64,000 nucleotides of DNA from Cordilura impudica (taxonomy: Eukaryota; Arthropoda; Insecta; Diptera; Scathophagidae). The position numbers and the translations under genes are program-made. Positions 22,638 through 33,417 of the stretch are shown here, one piece after another. The DNA lies in assembly GCA_963682025.1 (NCBI GenBank), contig OY821519.1, positions 193,203,784-193,267,783 of the forward strand, given 5' to 3'. The notes under the pieces were generated by a model. It saw only the letters and a program-made list of their open reading frames with translations. It was not told the DNA's origin and did no database searches. Numbering within the stretch: the stretch's first letter is position 1; every line of letters begins with the position of its first letter.

Positions 22638-24000
22638 ATGAAACAAATTACAATGAACAATCAGATTTCTTATAATCATGGCATTGCATTGCAATGCATT
22701 GCCATGATTAGTGTCACCGAGACAGGTGCCGAAGTGGACTTACAGGCTTTACTTAACCACACGGCGACAAGAATTCTTACTTCGCAGAAATACGTTCTTG
22801 ACACTCTCAGAAATGACTTACATAAAAGCCTACAGTTAGTAGGGAAATGGGGATTTGATGGAAGTACAGGCCAAAGCGAGTACAAACAAAGCTTTCACGA
22901 TCCTTATGCTAAAGACAGCGATTTGTTTGTTACAAGTTTCGTGCCATTGCAGCTCAAGTTAAAAAATGACAAAAATGAAGATGTTGTTGTTTAGAAAAGT
23001 TCTCGACCGTCCTCAACACAATACTGTCGCCCATTAAGATTTCAATTTAAAAAAGAAACTACTGCTGTATCTGTTTTTGAAGAACAATATTACACTGAAA
23101 AAATAAATGCCTTGCAGCCTTTAACTATAACTATTAATCTTAAAGAATGGACAGTCACTAACAACTTACGTTTAACAATGGTTGATGGAAAAGTTAAGTG
23201 CAACGCACTTAACGAATCTACATTTTTAAAATGTTACATATGCGGAGCGACACCAAAGGAAATGAACAACATTGAATTATGCCTTCAAAAAGAGGCCAAT
23301 GAGAACAGTTTATGTTTTGGTTTGTCCCCGATTCATGCTTATATTAGATTCTTTGATTTTTTTTGTTCATATCCTACAGACTCAAAATTAAGAAATGGCA
23401 GCTAAGAGGTGATGACAAAACAGAATTTGAAAAACAAAAGAAAATAGTCCGAGCTGAATTCAGAGCCAAACTAGGATTGATTGTAGACAGACCGAAAACG
23501 GGAGGAAGTGGTTCGTCAAATGATGGCAACACAGCCAGGAAATTTTTTCACAATTCCGAAATTTCAGCTGAAATAACTGGAATCGATAAAACACTGATCG
23601 ACAGATGCGCAACTGTTTAACAGGTTATAATATCGATGCAGATAAGTTAAGAGTTTTTGCCTTAGATACAGCTGTACAGATAATTGAAACATATCCATAG
23701 TACTATATACCTGCTTCAGTTCACAAAGTGTTGTTGCATGGTGCATCGGTGATGGAGCATCATGGACTTATTTCTATAGGCGAGTTAAGTGAGGAAGCTG
23801 CAGAGTCCAGAAATAAGGACATTAAAAATTACCGACTGAATCACACAAGAAAAATGTCTCGGGTTGTCACTAATAAGGACCTTTTGAATAGACTTCTTTT
23901 AACTTCCGACCCGCTTATTTCAAATTTGAGAAAATTGCCTACTAAAAAAAAACCATTTTTATCAAAAAATGCATTAAAATTGTTAAAAATCCAATTTACC
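22638..24000 (+). pseudogene. RAG1/Transib-like transposase pseudogene
   Basis: Three frames together give a RAG1-core-like protein of about 450 codons. The first block has KWGFDGSTGQSEYKQSF, where the D may correspond to the first catalytic Asp of RAG1. Then come CRPLRFQFKKET and CYICGATPKEMNN with a Cys pair. The frame next shifts near 23365 into LGLIVDRPKTGGSGSSNDG and NTARKFF, which parallels NGNFARKLM of RAG1. A second shift near 23620 gives VHKVLLHGAS and SIGELSEEAAESRNKDIKNY, which parallels the RAG1 segment bearing the catalytic Glu (SEGNESGNK). In-frame stops lie at 22992-22994 and about 23698, the latter a Trp-to-stop change. Family assignment rests on these motif parallels from memory. 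No CAC-type terminal repeats were found around it. It is dead as a gene. Confidence 0.6.
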
Positions 24001-24233
24001 AAACATATTATTTTTGTGAGAATTTGTTTACATTTTCTTTTTTATTTTGTAAGTTGAAACGAATAAAAATAATAATAATAAGTGTTTAATTAAAAAAAAA
24101 GCTTGTATTATATTTTTGACCACGTTTTGGGCGGGAATGCATTCATTTAATTTATTTTAATATTTAAGTTTAGCATTTCTTGGGATGTTAATGGGGTAGT
24201 GAAGCAAATATATAGCCTATCCTTCTCAACTGT

Positions 24234-24540
24234 CCAGTGTCAATATTTTGGTCCAATTTCAGAACAATTGTATACGCTATTTTATCCTTACTAAAAACGG
24301 TGTTCTGCCAATTTTTTTCAAATTTCTCTGAAAATAAACCATTTTATTCATATTTTAAATTTAAGGATATATGGGAGGTGGGCGTGTCCTTGGTCCAATT
24401 TCAAAACAATTTCAGACGCTGCTGTATCTTTGCTAAAAACGGGGTTCTGCCAATTTTATTCAAATTTCTCGGATAATTAACCATTTTATTCATATTTTAA
24501 ATTTAAGGATATATGGGAGGTGGGCGTGTCCTTGGTCCAA
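24234..24540. repeat. Two tandem units of about 150 bp
   Basis: The block from TTGGTCCAATTTCA to GGAGGTGGGCGTGTCC occurs twice in a row, and a third unit begins at about 24531. Units share AAAAACGG(T/G)GTTCTGCC and ACCATTTTATTCATATTTTA. The GGGCGTG box resembles the one in family-B arrays, but the rest differs. Confidence 0.75.
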
Positions 24541-25277
24541 TTTTTTCGAGTTTTTGTGGATAATCTATTTTTTTGCAAAAACGTAAGCCTGCAAAATTTC
24601 ATGGCTCTAGGTAACCTCCTTCTATTTTTGGCCGCCATCTCTATGGGAAGGATCCAATGTGCAATGGCATCGTACTTGCCTGTGAAATTAAGTGAATTTC
24701 TTTTGAGATTTTTATTTATTTTCTTTTCTGTTATTATATTTTGTTATTTTGCTGTAAAATTGAATATAAATTTTTGTTATGAAGTGTGTTTAACAAATAG
24801 AATTTCATTTTGTTTTATTTAAAAAAAAAACGGCTGCAAATCATTCAAATTTTCTTAAATATAAATCATTTCTTCATGCGAAAAGTGTTTTAAATGTCAT
24901 CTTACTCTTTGTTGTCTAACACGGAATAACGTTGCATGTAGCAGTATGTTTTGGATATGAAACGTTTTCTACTGTGAACAGAAATAAATTGTAATTTATT
25001 AAATAAATAAATGTTATTAAACATTTTTTTTTTTTGATAAAATAGCTTTTTAATTTAAGTGTCTCTAAAATGAACCAAAAAACAAAACTTTAGAAAGTGC
25101 CTGCTACTTTTAACACGTTTTTTACAAATACTAAATAATTTGAATTTTGCCGTTTACAATGTTATTCGCGGCTATGCTTCAATTATTGGACATTGGAAAT
25201 GGAAAAATTCCCATTGCTATTACAACTGGTTTAATACACTTTAACATAATTTTTGTATAATAAAATAATCAAAAGAA
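24541..25277. other. AT-rich stretch without genes
   Basis: No coding similarity seen. The frames at 24520-24822 are a by-product of the preceding tandem repeat and T-rich sequence. Confidence 0.4.
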
Positions 25278-25631
25278 TTGATTGAAAAAGTTTATCGAAA
25301 TATGGCACAGCAATACAAAGATCATAATTGGTCGCCTGAAGGAGCAATATTGGCAGCAAAAAACAAAGACGTTAATGACATAAATATTGGCACTCAACAT
25401 CAAATTTTCGATCAAACAATTACATACAATTCAATAGATTATATTATCGATCCAGACGAAGTAAATTATCCTACAGAATTTTTAAATTCCTTAGATTTGC
25501 CTGCAAAAAAATATTGCCAAAACTTTGTAAATTAATACAATTTCCCATACGTCTAGCTTTTGCTATGAAAATAAACATATCACAAGGTCAATAAGTTCAA
25601 GTATGTGGTCTAAATGCAGAATATCCATGCT
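25278..25631 (+). pseudogene. Helitron helicase fragment
   Basis: The frame 25278-25535 contains NWSPEGAILAAKNKDVNDIN, NSIDYIIDPDEVNYPTEFLN and SLDLP, typical of the middle of Helitron helicases. After its stop, a frame with PIRLAFAM, then a stop, and VQVCGLNAEYPCFS follows, which belongs to the segment just before HGQLYVACSR. About 100 codons between these parts are missing. The coding is cut at CFS by the mariner junction near 25631. Confidence 0.7.
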
Positions 25632-26679
25632 TCTCAATTGAAGCGGGAGTGTCTGTATAGACATGAGCTTTAACATAGTTCCACAAAAAATAGTCTAAAG
25701 GCGTTAAATCGCACGATCTAGACGGCTAATTGACCGGTCCCGAACTGAAATAAAATGTTCAACGAACTCGCCTCTCAATAAGTGCACTGTTGCGCGTGCT
25801 GTGTGGCATGTGGCACCGTCTAGTTGAATCCACATGTCATGCAATTCAAGCTCTTGCATTTTGGGCAAAAAAAAAGTTGGATATCATCTTTCGGTAGCGC
25901 TCACCATTCACAGTTACGTTACGATTCGCATCATCTTTGAAGAAGTACGGTCCAATGATGCCACCAGCCCATAAACAGCACTCTGACTTTTTCTGGATGC
26001 ATTGGTAGCTCTTTCAATGCTTCTGGCTGATATTCACTCCAAAATCGACAATTCTGCTTATTTACGTACCCATTGAGCCAAAAATGAGCTTCGTCGCTGA
26101 ACACAATTTTTCGGTAAAAAAGTGGATCTTCGGCCAACTTTCCAAGAGCCCATTCACCAAAAATTCTACGTTGCGGTAGGTCGTTCGGCTTCAATTCTTG
26201 CACCAGCTGTATTTTGAAAGGCTTCACACCTAAATCCTTCCGCAAAATTTTCCACGTTGTTGAGTAACAGAGGCCCAATTGCTGCGAACGGCGACGAATC
26301 GATAATTGATGGTCATCATTAACACTGGCCGATACAGCTGCGATATTTTCTTCAGTTCGCACTCGACGTAAGCGTGTTGGTGGCTTAATGTCCAACAATG
26401 TAAATTTAGTGCGAAATTTAGTCACAATAGCCCGAATAGCCGCTTCAGTGGGTCGATTAAACTGACCATAAAATGGAAGAAGTGCGCGATGAACTTTCTT
26501 AACAGAGCACGCATTTTGATAATAAAATTCAATAACTTGTAAGCGTTGTTCGTTTGTAAGACGATTCATGGTATATAAACCAAACTGAAGATGTTTGACA
26601 ATGAAACAAAACACGAAACGTGCGTCAGCTGTTTAAACCAGTGTTGCCAAAAAGATAATAGATAAAAAATCACCCTTTA
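25632..26679 (-). mobile_element. Truncated mariner-like element
   Basis: The right end carries the sequence AAAGGGTGATTTTTTATC on the minus strand, the terminal inverted repeat region of a widespread insect mariner lineage. The opposite terminal repeat and the last 45 or so codons of the transposase are missing at 25632, where helicase sequence of the host Helitron begins. Confidence 0.75.
25640..26569 (-). pseudogene. Mariner-family transposase pseudogene
   Basis: From the ATG at 26569 the frame reads MNRLTNEQRLQVIEFYYQNA, a helix-turn-helix DNA-binding half (RRRSQQLGLCYSTTWKILRK) and the catalytic block VFSDEAHFWLNGYVNKQN, whose D is the first catalytic Asp. A frameshift near 25965 moves the reading to AGGIIGPYFFKDDANRNVTV. 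Further on, LDGATCHTARATVHLLRGEF holds the second Asp. PSRSCDLTPLDYFLW holds the region of the third, after a Trp-to-stop change at about 25727 and a further shift. The end is truncated at VYTDTPASIE. A usual family member has about 345 residues, so most of it is present but inactive. Confidence 0.85.
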
Positions 26680-26885
26680 TATGCACCTGAAATATTGGAA
26701 TAATTAAAATAATCAATTCATTGGAATAATTAAATAAAAATATATTTATATTTCCAATATATAATTTTAGTTTATTGAAAATCAGCTAATAATTCATCTC
26801 TTTTATTTCAAAAACAATAATTTTTGGATGCATTTATTTACTTAAAATATTAGTAGGACAAGAAAAGCGGGCAGGATACTGCTAG

Positions 26886-28169
26886 TTATTATATAAAAAT
26901 TGATAAAAATAATTTGAAATTTAAAAACAAGTTCTGTTTTATGTAACAACAAAGGAAATGCAACAAAACACTGATAGTTTCGTGTATGTTCTTTAAGTTA
27001 GTACATCTATATACCGGGGCAATAAGTAGGTCTTCATAAAACTGAGAAAGACAAATTTTTTGCTAAATTATTTCTAATTTTTCTGTTAGAAATAATATAC
27101 TGCTAGAAATATAAACTTCAACCAGCGAATCTCCAATTTTTTTAACGCCTCCTTAAAGAAAGATTTCGAAAGGTCCTAAAAATAATTTGCAGAATATGGT
27201 AGATGCGATAACAATTCCGATATCAACTTGTGTATTTTTACTACCGAAGTTGCACAAGTATCATCCCCACAAGTACTATCTTGATGGAAGATCACATTTT
27301 TGTTTCTGCCTTAATGGAGGCATTTTTACTACCTTTATATTAACTCGTAGTGTCTGATTGCCGAAAAAATTTTGGATGATTTTTACCCTTTTCGCATGAT
27401 CCAATCTAGCTGAAACTTTGCAGGCGACTCGTGGGGACGACAAAAATGATCTAACAATTTTTTTTTTTTTTGCAAAAAAAATTTTATTTTTGACACAGAT
27501 ATTTTTCTAGACGTTTTAATCTCTGTCAATCAATTATTTAATTACATGATGGTAAACTTAATAAGAAAGAAATGAAGTATAGTAGAAACTTTTTTATGGG
27601 CTAGTTTTTTATTTATTTATTTATTTTTTGATGTAACGAGGTAATGATGTATAATATTCTCCATTTAGATTGAGTAATTGTTTTTCCATTTTTCAGGATG
27701 TCAATGTTGGTATTTCCATGTACATATATCACAAAAAATGGTAGCCATAATCATACCAACCGAGTTCACTCTCATTGCTTTCATCGGGGTGGATTCAACT
27801 GTTGATTTCTTTCTGGTGTTAGCTACTGAATCTATGTTTCGTCAAGCGATATGTATCGGTGCCGAAATTTTTCAGGATCGCAATGGAAAAGCTATAAATC
27901 AGCCGTACGATTCCGTTTATTATCGATTGTGAACATACGTTTTAACTCGTCGTTATAACTCTTAAAAAGTTTAATTCGTATATATTTGATGAAAGCAATC
28001 AAATGAGAATTCTAGAAATATTTATACTATTTAAGCCTCTTCCAATATAACAAACTAAAATATAGAACAACTTTGAAACAAATATGTTTTGTATACGAGT
28101 ACACATTGCATACTACAATATACATGTTTCTTTTTGTCTTGAAAAAACAAGAAAAACAATTTGTTTTTG
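26886..28169. other. Mostly non-coding stretch
   Basis: No transposon ends are visible. The one notable feature is the frame described separately at 27678-27932. Otherwise poly-A and poly-T rich DNA. Confidence 0.4.
27678..27932 (+). other. Unassigned ORF, possible exon
   Basis: An 84-codon frame with more even base composition than its surroundings. It is preceded by a pyrimidine tract and TTTTTCAG at 27690-27697, which looks like a splice acceptor. The protein has a hydrophobic middle (PTEFTLIAFIGVDSTVDFFL) and ends QPYDSVYYRL. The opposite strand is open in one frame as well over much of this stretch. I recognise no family, and no start context or second exon can be shown. It could be a host exon, a pseudogene or chance. 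Confidence 0.2.
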
Positions 28170-28359
28170 CTAAAATTACATTTTTTATAAAAATACAAAT
28201 CTTTTTTTCGATCTTTATCATTTTAATGATAGAGTTTGAAATTATTCAGGTTCAAGTAAAAACATTTGATCTTGAGCCTGAAAAATTTCAAACTCAATCA
28301 TTAAAATGATAAAGATCGAAAATGGGATTTTTTATTTTTATAAAAAGTAATAAAATTAG
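28170..28359. repeat. Near-perfect 190-bp palindrome (hairpin)
   Basis: The left arm (28170-28256) and right arm (28271-28359) are reverse complements with few mismatches and a loop of about 15 bases. The core TTTTCGATCTTTATCATTTT pairs with AAAATGATAAAGATCGAAAA, continuing through GAGTTTGAAATT / AATTTCAAACTC. This looks like a foldback MITE. It ends 20 bp before the Helitron 3' terminus at 28379. Confidence 0.8.
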
Positions 28360-28378
28360 TCCTTGGTAATATATTAAA

Positions 28379-29693
28379 CTAGCTGAACCCGGTGTACTTC
28401 ATCGTTATAAAATAAAACAAAATAAAAAAATATTTATACATTAACAAAATATTATTTATTTAATTTAGAATTAATTATTGCAATGTTTTAGGATATACAA
28501 TATTTTTAGTTTGTACTTCTGGAGCATAAACATATAAGTCGGTGGGTTGCCCTACACGTGAGCATGCAACATAAAGCTGTCCATGCGAGAAACATGGATT
28601 TGCTAAATTTAAGCCGCAAACTTGGGCTTTGTTAACAGTCATCGCAAACGCTAATGGAACAGCAAACTGTAATCGTTTGAAGTCGAATGGTAAATCAGTT
28701 GGGATCATTTGTATGCGCGGCAAAAGTACATCTGTTCCTTTATATTTTCCTGTTATAATGATCGCTTCTATTAAATTATTTAGCATTTTTTTACTGCAAG
28801 TCAAGTGCCACTGCAAAGCCGTGGTGGATCGATATTGCGCAGTAAAATAATGGGCACTCCAATTTTGAGTTGTAGCACATATGGTGGAAAGCCTGGCACA
28901 TCAATAATCGAATATAAAATATTGGGTGTAGTGAGTGAAAGTTTCACACTGTGAAAGTTTAAGGAAGAATGATGTACAGGTCTGGCTTCCTACAAATCGG
29001 AAACAAAGGGACGTGGCCCGCCGACTTTCGCATGGAGTGTATACCTATATAAGAAAACACCTTATTAAGCAAATCAATCCATGCCAAATATTGAGTTATA
29101 TGGGCGGGGCCTCGCCCCTTTGTCCACTAACAGCTTTATGTAGTCAAGGGCTTAATAGAAGTTATTATGGATTTTAATTTTTCTAAAAAGGGCGTGGGCC
29201 CGCCCAGTACTATTTCTATTAATTTCAATACGATATATACCAAATATCATCGCCGTAAGTTAAAAAATTGCCGATGATATAATTTTAAATTTTGGGTTAT
29301 ACCGGTTAAGGACTTAGTATTTCGCAAAAATATCCTTTTGTGAAAATTTCATGACGATCCTTCCAGTAGTTTAGAAGATATTACAATTTTTTATTTTTCT
29401 AAAAAGGGCCTTGGTTCCGCCCAATTTTCTTCTGGTATGTATTTCTATTCATGCCAATACCATATGTACCAAATATGACCGCTGTAGGTCAAAAAATTCC
29501 CGAGATATGGCGGTTTAAAATTTTGGGTTATATGTGCGTGGCACCGCCCCTTTGTCCAATCAAAAATTTATATAGCCTATTATTCCTTCCAGAGTCACAG
29601 TAAGACGGCGTGAAAATTTCAAAGAAGATCGGTTCAGGGATTTGGCCTCCTATAAAGCACAAACAAACACACATTCATTTTTATATATATAGA
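28379..29693 (-). mobile_element. Internally deleted Helitron with helicase end
   Basis: The minus-strand 5' end at 29693 is TC, then TATATATATAAAAATGAATG and TTTGTTTGTGC. The 3' end is GTACACCGGGTTCAG and CTAG at 28382-28379, followed by T. The last third of the helicase gene is present (28475-28920). The 5' half is a non-coding region with two or three units of about 216 bp, seen as CTAAAAAGGGC at 29182 and 29398, and GGGCG(G/T)GGC boxes. The Rep domain and most of the helicase are missing. Confidence 0.75.
28475..28920 (-). pseudogene. Helitron helicase, C-terminal part
   Basis: The frame reads DVPGFPPYVLQLKIGVPII, LLRNIDPPRLCSGT, an in-frame stop, then KKMLNNLIEAIIITGKYKG, LLPRIQMIPTDLPFDFKRLQ, FAMTVNKAQVCGLNLANPC, FSHGQLYVACSRVGQPTDL and KTKNIVYPKTLQ. 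Order and spacing match the last 150 residues of Helitron helicases. The SQGQSL segment before VCGLNL is lost by a short deletion. With no ATP-binding motifs it cannot work. Confidence 0.8.
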
Positions 29694-29699
29694 TTGAAA

Positions 29700-30246
29700 G
29701 CAGATTAATTATAATTTAAGGTAAAGGTAGCTAAAAAGTGTATAAAACTTTAGGTAAATACATATTACAAAAAAAGTATTTTGTATAGCAAACATTGTTA
29801 GTGGTATAAGTAAGTATCTGAATTAAAAAAAGGGGGCGGTGAAGTGGGCGTGGTTCATAGTTATATGGCGACGTTAACAGTATTAAGAACAATATACTAC
29901 CAAATAAAGAAAAATCCGTTGGAAGGAACAAATTTGTACAGAGAAAAAAAGTTTAAAACTTTCAAACAAAATTTGGCATGAAAAGGGGCGTGAAAGGGGG
30001 CGTGGCGTAAGAAATGTTTATTTCTACCTCGCCTGGAGTATAATGTGTATACAATTTGAAGTAAATCTGTTAAAAACTATAAGGGAGCAATTATATAATT
30101 TTAAATAAAGTACCCTGTTAATCATGCCAGAGTCCCAATTAAATGCTGTGAAAATTTCAGGAAGATCGGTCCAGAGGTTTGGTCTCCTATAAGGTACAAA
30201 CAAACAAACAAATAAACAAACACACATTCCATTTTATATATATAGA
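29700..30246 (-). mobile_element. Non-autonomous Helitron remnant
   Basis: The 5' end on the minus strand at 30246 is TC, then TATATATATAAAATGGAATG and TTTGTTTATTTG tracts. The module TTTCAGGAAGATCGGTCCAG and GTGGGCGTGG boxes are shared with the neighbour at 28379-29693. No 3' terminus was recognised. The minus-strand frame with CLFVCLFVP is only the TTTG repeat translated. Confidence 0.55.
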
Positions 30247-32319
30247 TTATAATGAATTTCGACATTTGTTTGACTTCAAAGAAATAACCTTTTTTCTTTT
30301 ATACGTTTATTGTTCGTTATCTTATTTTTGCTATTCAAAACAGTTTCATTTAAAATCTCAACTGAAATATAAAAAATGATTAATATGTTTTTTTTTTTTT
30401 TGTTTATTTTTTAGATTACTCTAATGCGGGCTATCAAGGTCATCAATTTCCTACGTGCACATAAAAGACTATTTATTTTTAATTATCCGGCGTTTCGTTG
30501 GTAATTTTCTAACATCTTCAGGGGTGAAATTTTACCTTTCTTTGCCAATGTTTTCACATTTCTTCTTTATACAAAACAACAGAATACAAAACACTTATTT
30601 AATTAATTAATTTTAATGTAAAATATAAAATAAAATATCAGAGTTTGTTTATACTTGTTTAACGTTTAAATCACACTGACTTATTGTTTATGTACAAATA
30701 ATGCTTAATATGCTATTTTAAATGATTTGGCACATGAAACTAAATTAAATGTTTTTTTTCATTTTGCAAACACTTTCATGGCAGACTGTTTTAATTACAT
30801 CTATATAAATCATCACTTCAAAAATGGACTATGTGGGGCCAATTTTAGTCACATTACTTTATGTGATACAATACATGAATAAAGAACTATTGTTTTTGAT
30901 TTTGTTATCATTCGTTCGTAAGTTCTTAAAGTTATATATAAATGAAAAATATTATTCTCGCAAAAAAATTAGCCAAAAATTTGTCATTTAAAATGCCCGC
31001 ATTAAAGATATTAAACTTTACTAAAAACTATCATAAATACATTCATTTTGTGCAATAGGGTTATGAATAAACTATTTATTACAATTGTGCATTTGCATAT
31101 CACTAATCACATTTCTTCTGTAACTAATGCGATTGTACTCGTTTCATATAGTTATTGTGAAATACAAACATTATGTCGGTTATATTTCTAGCTAGAAATC
31201 TGTTCGAAACAAAACCATCAACATGACATAGACACGCTATTGTCACATACAAACAAACTGCTATTTCGTTTAGAAACCACATAACGAACAGTTTGATTAG
31301 ATATAAAACTACAAAACCAAAAATGACAAGAATAATGATTGATTAGAAAATTTCCATGGCAGATGTTTTAAAAAACAAAAAACAACAACAAATCAGCAAT
31401 AACATTTTTCGACATACAATTATTTATCTCAGAATTAGTTAATTAGTTTTCTCATGCAAACAAAGTTTTGGCTTTTGTTTATTTAATATGAATATGTGTC
31501 GAGAAATTCCTCTTAGTTTATAATTTTGGTATTGCTAAAGTTAAATTTACTATTCTTTTAATGCAATTATGGTAATTTATAACGAATTTAGAGAGTGTAT
31601 ATATATGATGATTTAGTCTAGCTATGTAAGGATTTTTGTTAATCCATAGCCTTTCAACCACTGTGACTTTAGATTTCCAAACTGTTCGTTAACCAAAAGT
31701 TTTTCAGAAAAACGAAAGAAGGCATATCATTAAATCTACTCGGAAACTGATTCTGAGATGATTGCCATTATATAGATTTATTATTTCTGAAAGTTTGATA
31801 TATCAGCACAATCTCAATAGTTAAGAGTAACAACTGCAACGTTATCCAGTGTAGAAATATCTCCTCAATTCCATACAAATTCCTCTGAACTTCAGTTCGC
31901 AATTTACTATGGTGATTTAAACATCATGTGAAGTAAAATGATAAACTTAGCGCTCATACAGAGGATTTAAATAAACAACGACTGTACTTCTGTCCACTAC
32001 ATTCATAGTCAATATATTTTCTAAACAATTGAATCATTTCATATTTTCAACTTACTTCGACTAGCGATAAAGATAATTGTAAATTGCCGTCCCCGTTTAA
32101 ATTACCTTAACTTTGTTTCTAAACATGTTGTTACCGAAGCTAACAACTTTTAGACTAATACAGAGCGTCAAAATTCTGTATATCCTAGAATTCCAGAAGT
32201 ATATTTTATAAATACTTTATGTGATAGGCACAACTCCCATTGATCCCATATGATCAAATTACATAATAACTAATTGTAATGTTGCTAGGCTCCTGCTATA
32301 TTAACAGACGACTTAACCA
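30247..32319. other. AT-rich stretch without genes
   Basis: No convincing coding or repeat signal. A phrase at 30487-30522 (GGCGTTTCGTTGGTAATTTT, then AACATCTTCAGG) recalls the 3' part of some retroelements, but nothing nearby supports it. Confidence 0.4.
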
Positions 32320-32940
32320 TTGATTTGTAATGAAGGTGTGTCCTGCAGTCTGACACCGCCAACAAACATTAATATTTTCGTGGACCGTCTTGCTGCTCTC
32401 AAAGCTCTGAAATCGAGACCAGTTAGATCGATATGTGAGAGGGAATTTAACAGGTCGCTCGACAGAGAAATGAGCGGACGAGTGTGCGCGGAAAGGCTCA
32501 GTTTACTGAACGGGATGATGGACACTGATATTAGAATTCCTCTATCACAGCTGTCTGATCTGATTCAAGATGCAGCTTTTCTTGAATTTAGGACAAGGTG
32601 GACGCAACTGATCTCTTGCAGAATATATCAAATCCTATGGCCCTTGCCTAATCCAAGGAGAATTAAATCACACCTTGGTTTTGGTAATTGGACAATCAGC
32701 CTACTTATAGGAGTATTCACTGAACACTGTGTAATAGGGTGCACGGTTGAACGCATAGGTGTCAGAGAGCTGACTTCTGTAGGAGCTGTATGGATGTGGA
32801 CGAGGAGGAAGCAGTGCAGCATTTACCTTAGATATCTAGGGCAAATATTCTTCGATAACCTGGGCTGCATAGTAGACATTCCACTCGGCGACTTTACAGA
32901 CTACTTGAGGGAATCTGGCTGGTTCAGGAGGGATGCATAA
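32320..32940 (+). pseudogene. Loa/R1-like retrotransposon, RNase H and C-terminal remnant
   Basis: The frame has INIFVDRLAALKALKS, which fits the SDSQAALKAL strand of the RNase H domain of I/Loa/R1-type ORF2. After a gap it continues with KILWP-like QILWPLPNPRRIKSHLGF, VFTEHCVIGCTVERIGV and FFDNLGCIVDIPLGDF, ending ESGWFRRDA. A frame offset in the middle hides FCRSCMDVDEEEAVQHLP, the C-x2-C-x8-H part of the C-terminal zinc knuckle, near 32770-32830. The RNase H WVPGH part is absent and no reverse transcriptase is upstream, so this is a 5'-truncated, internally deleted copy. Confidence 0.7.
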
Positions 32941-33105
32941 CGGACGAAAGGGGTTCTTTTTCACTTGTTCTTTTCTTTTCCATTTTCCATACCCCTTTAC
33001 ACTATATATTTGTACTTTTTAATCTCTTTTCCTATCTTTACCTTCCGGTACCATCTGCAGGCAGGCGACCCATCCAACCTAACTTAACCTAACCTAACTT
33101 GACAC
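32941..33105 (+). other. Retrotransposon 3' untranslated region with CCTAA-type tail
   Basis: A pyrimidine-rich stretch follows the stop codon and ends with AACCTAACTTAACCTAACCT and AACTT at about 33076-33100. The tail probably marks the 3' end of the retroelement. Confidence 0.55.
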
Positions 33106-33109
33106 CACA

Positions 33110-33415
33110 TATTTTTTCACGTCTGCTCAAATTAATAACTTGTAGACTCATAAAACGATTTAAAATTCACAATATGATATTTAATTTTATATTGCAAGTG
33201 CCACTGGCTTGATCCCGCTTATATTATGCTCGACTAAATATAAATATTTACTCTATATAAGAGGAGCACACAAAGTTTTCTATACTATGGAAGGTGCAAT
33301 TCCCACTGGTTGGATCCACGACATTTTAAGCACTGCTACTCACACTAATATTTAATCAACTCTCACAAAGATCTGCTATCGTAGTATTTTATATATTTCA
33401 TTTATTATAAACAAA
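33110..33415. repeat. Degenerate family-B units
   Basis: Two decayed units are visible through GTGCCACTGGCTTGATCCCG at about 33203 and GGTGCAATTCCCACTGGTTGG at about 33293, plus CTACTCACACTAATA. The Helitron ends are gone. Confidence 0.45.
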
Positions 33416-33417
33416 AA

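Larger units (their letters stand above)
25265..26885 (+). mobile_element. Helitron with helicase remnant, interrupted by mariner
   Basis: Plus-strand helicase coding runs from about 25270 to 25631, is cut by a mariner remnant, and resumes after it with YAPEILE and a stop at 26679-26703. The 3' terminus is AAGCGGGCAGGATACTG then CTAG at 26882-26885, followed by T. The 5' end was not identified. Confidence 0.65.

Noticed and set aside
28629..28850. Plus-strand ORF at 28629-28850
   Set aside because: Antisense of the Helitron helicase remnant, which has clear family motifs on the minus strand.
30480..30600. Penelope-like or other retroelement 3' end
   Set aside because: Only a short phrase is reminiscent and no coding similarity lies beside it.
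33070..33105. Interstitial telomere repeat
   Set aside because: Too short and imperfect, and it sits exactly where a retrotransposon 3' tail is expected.
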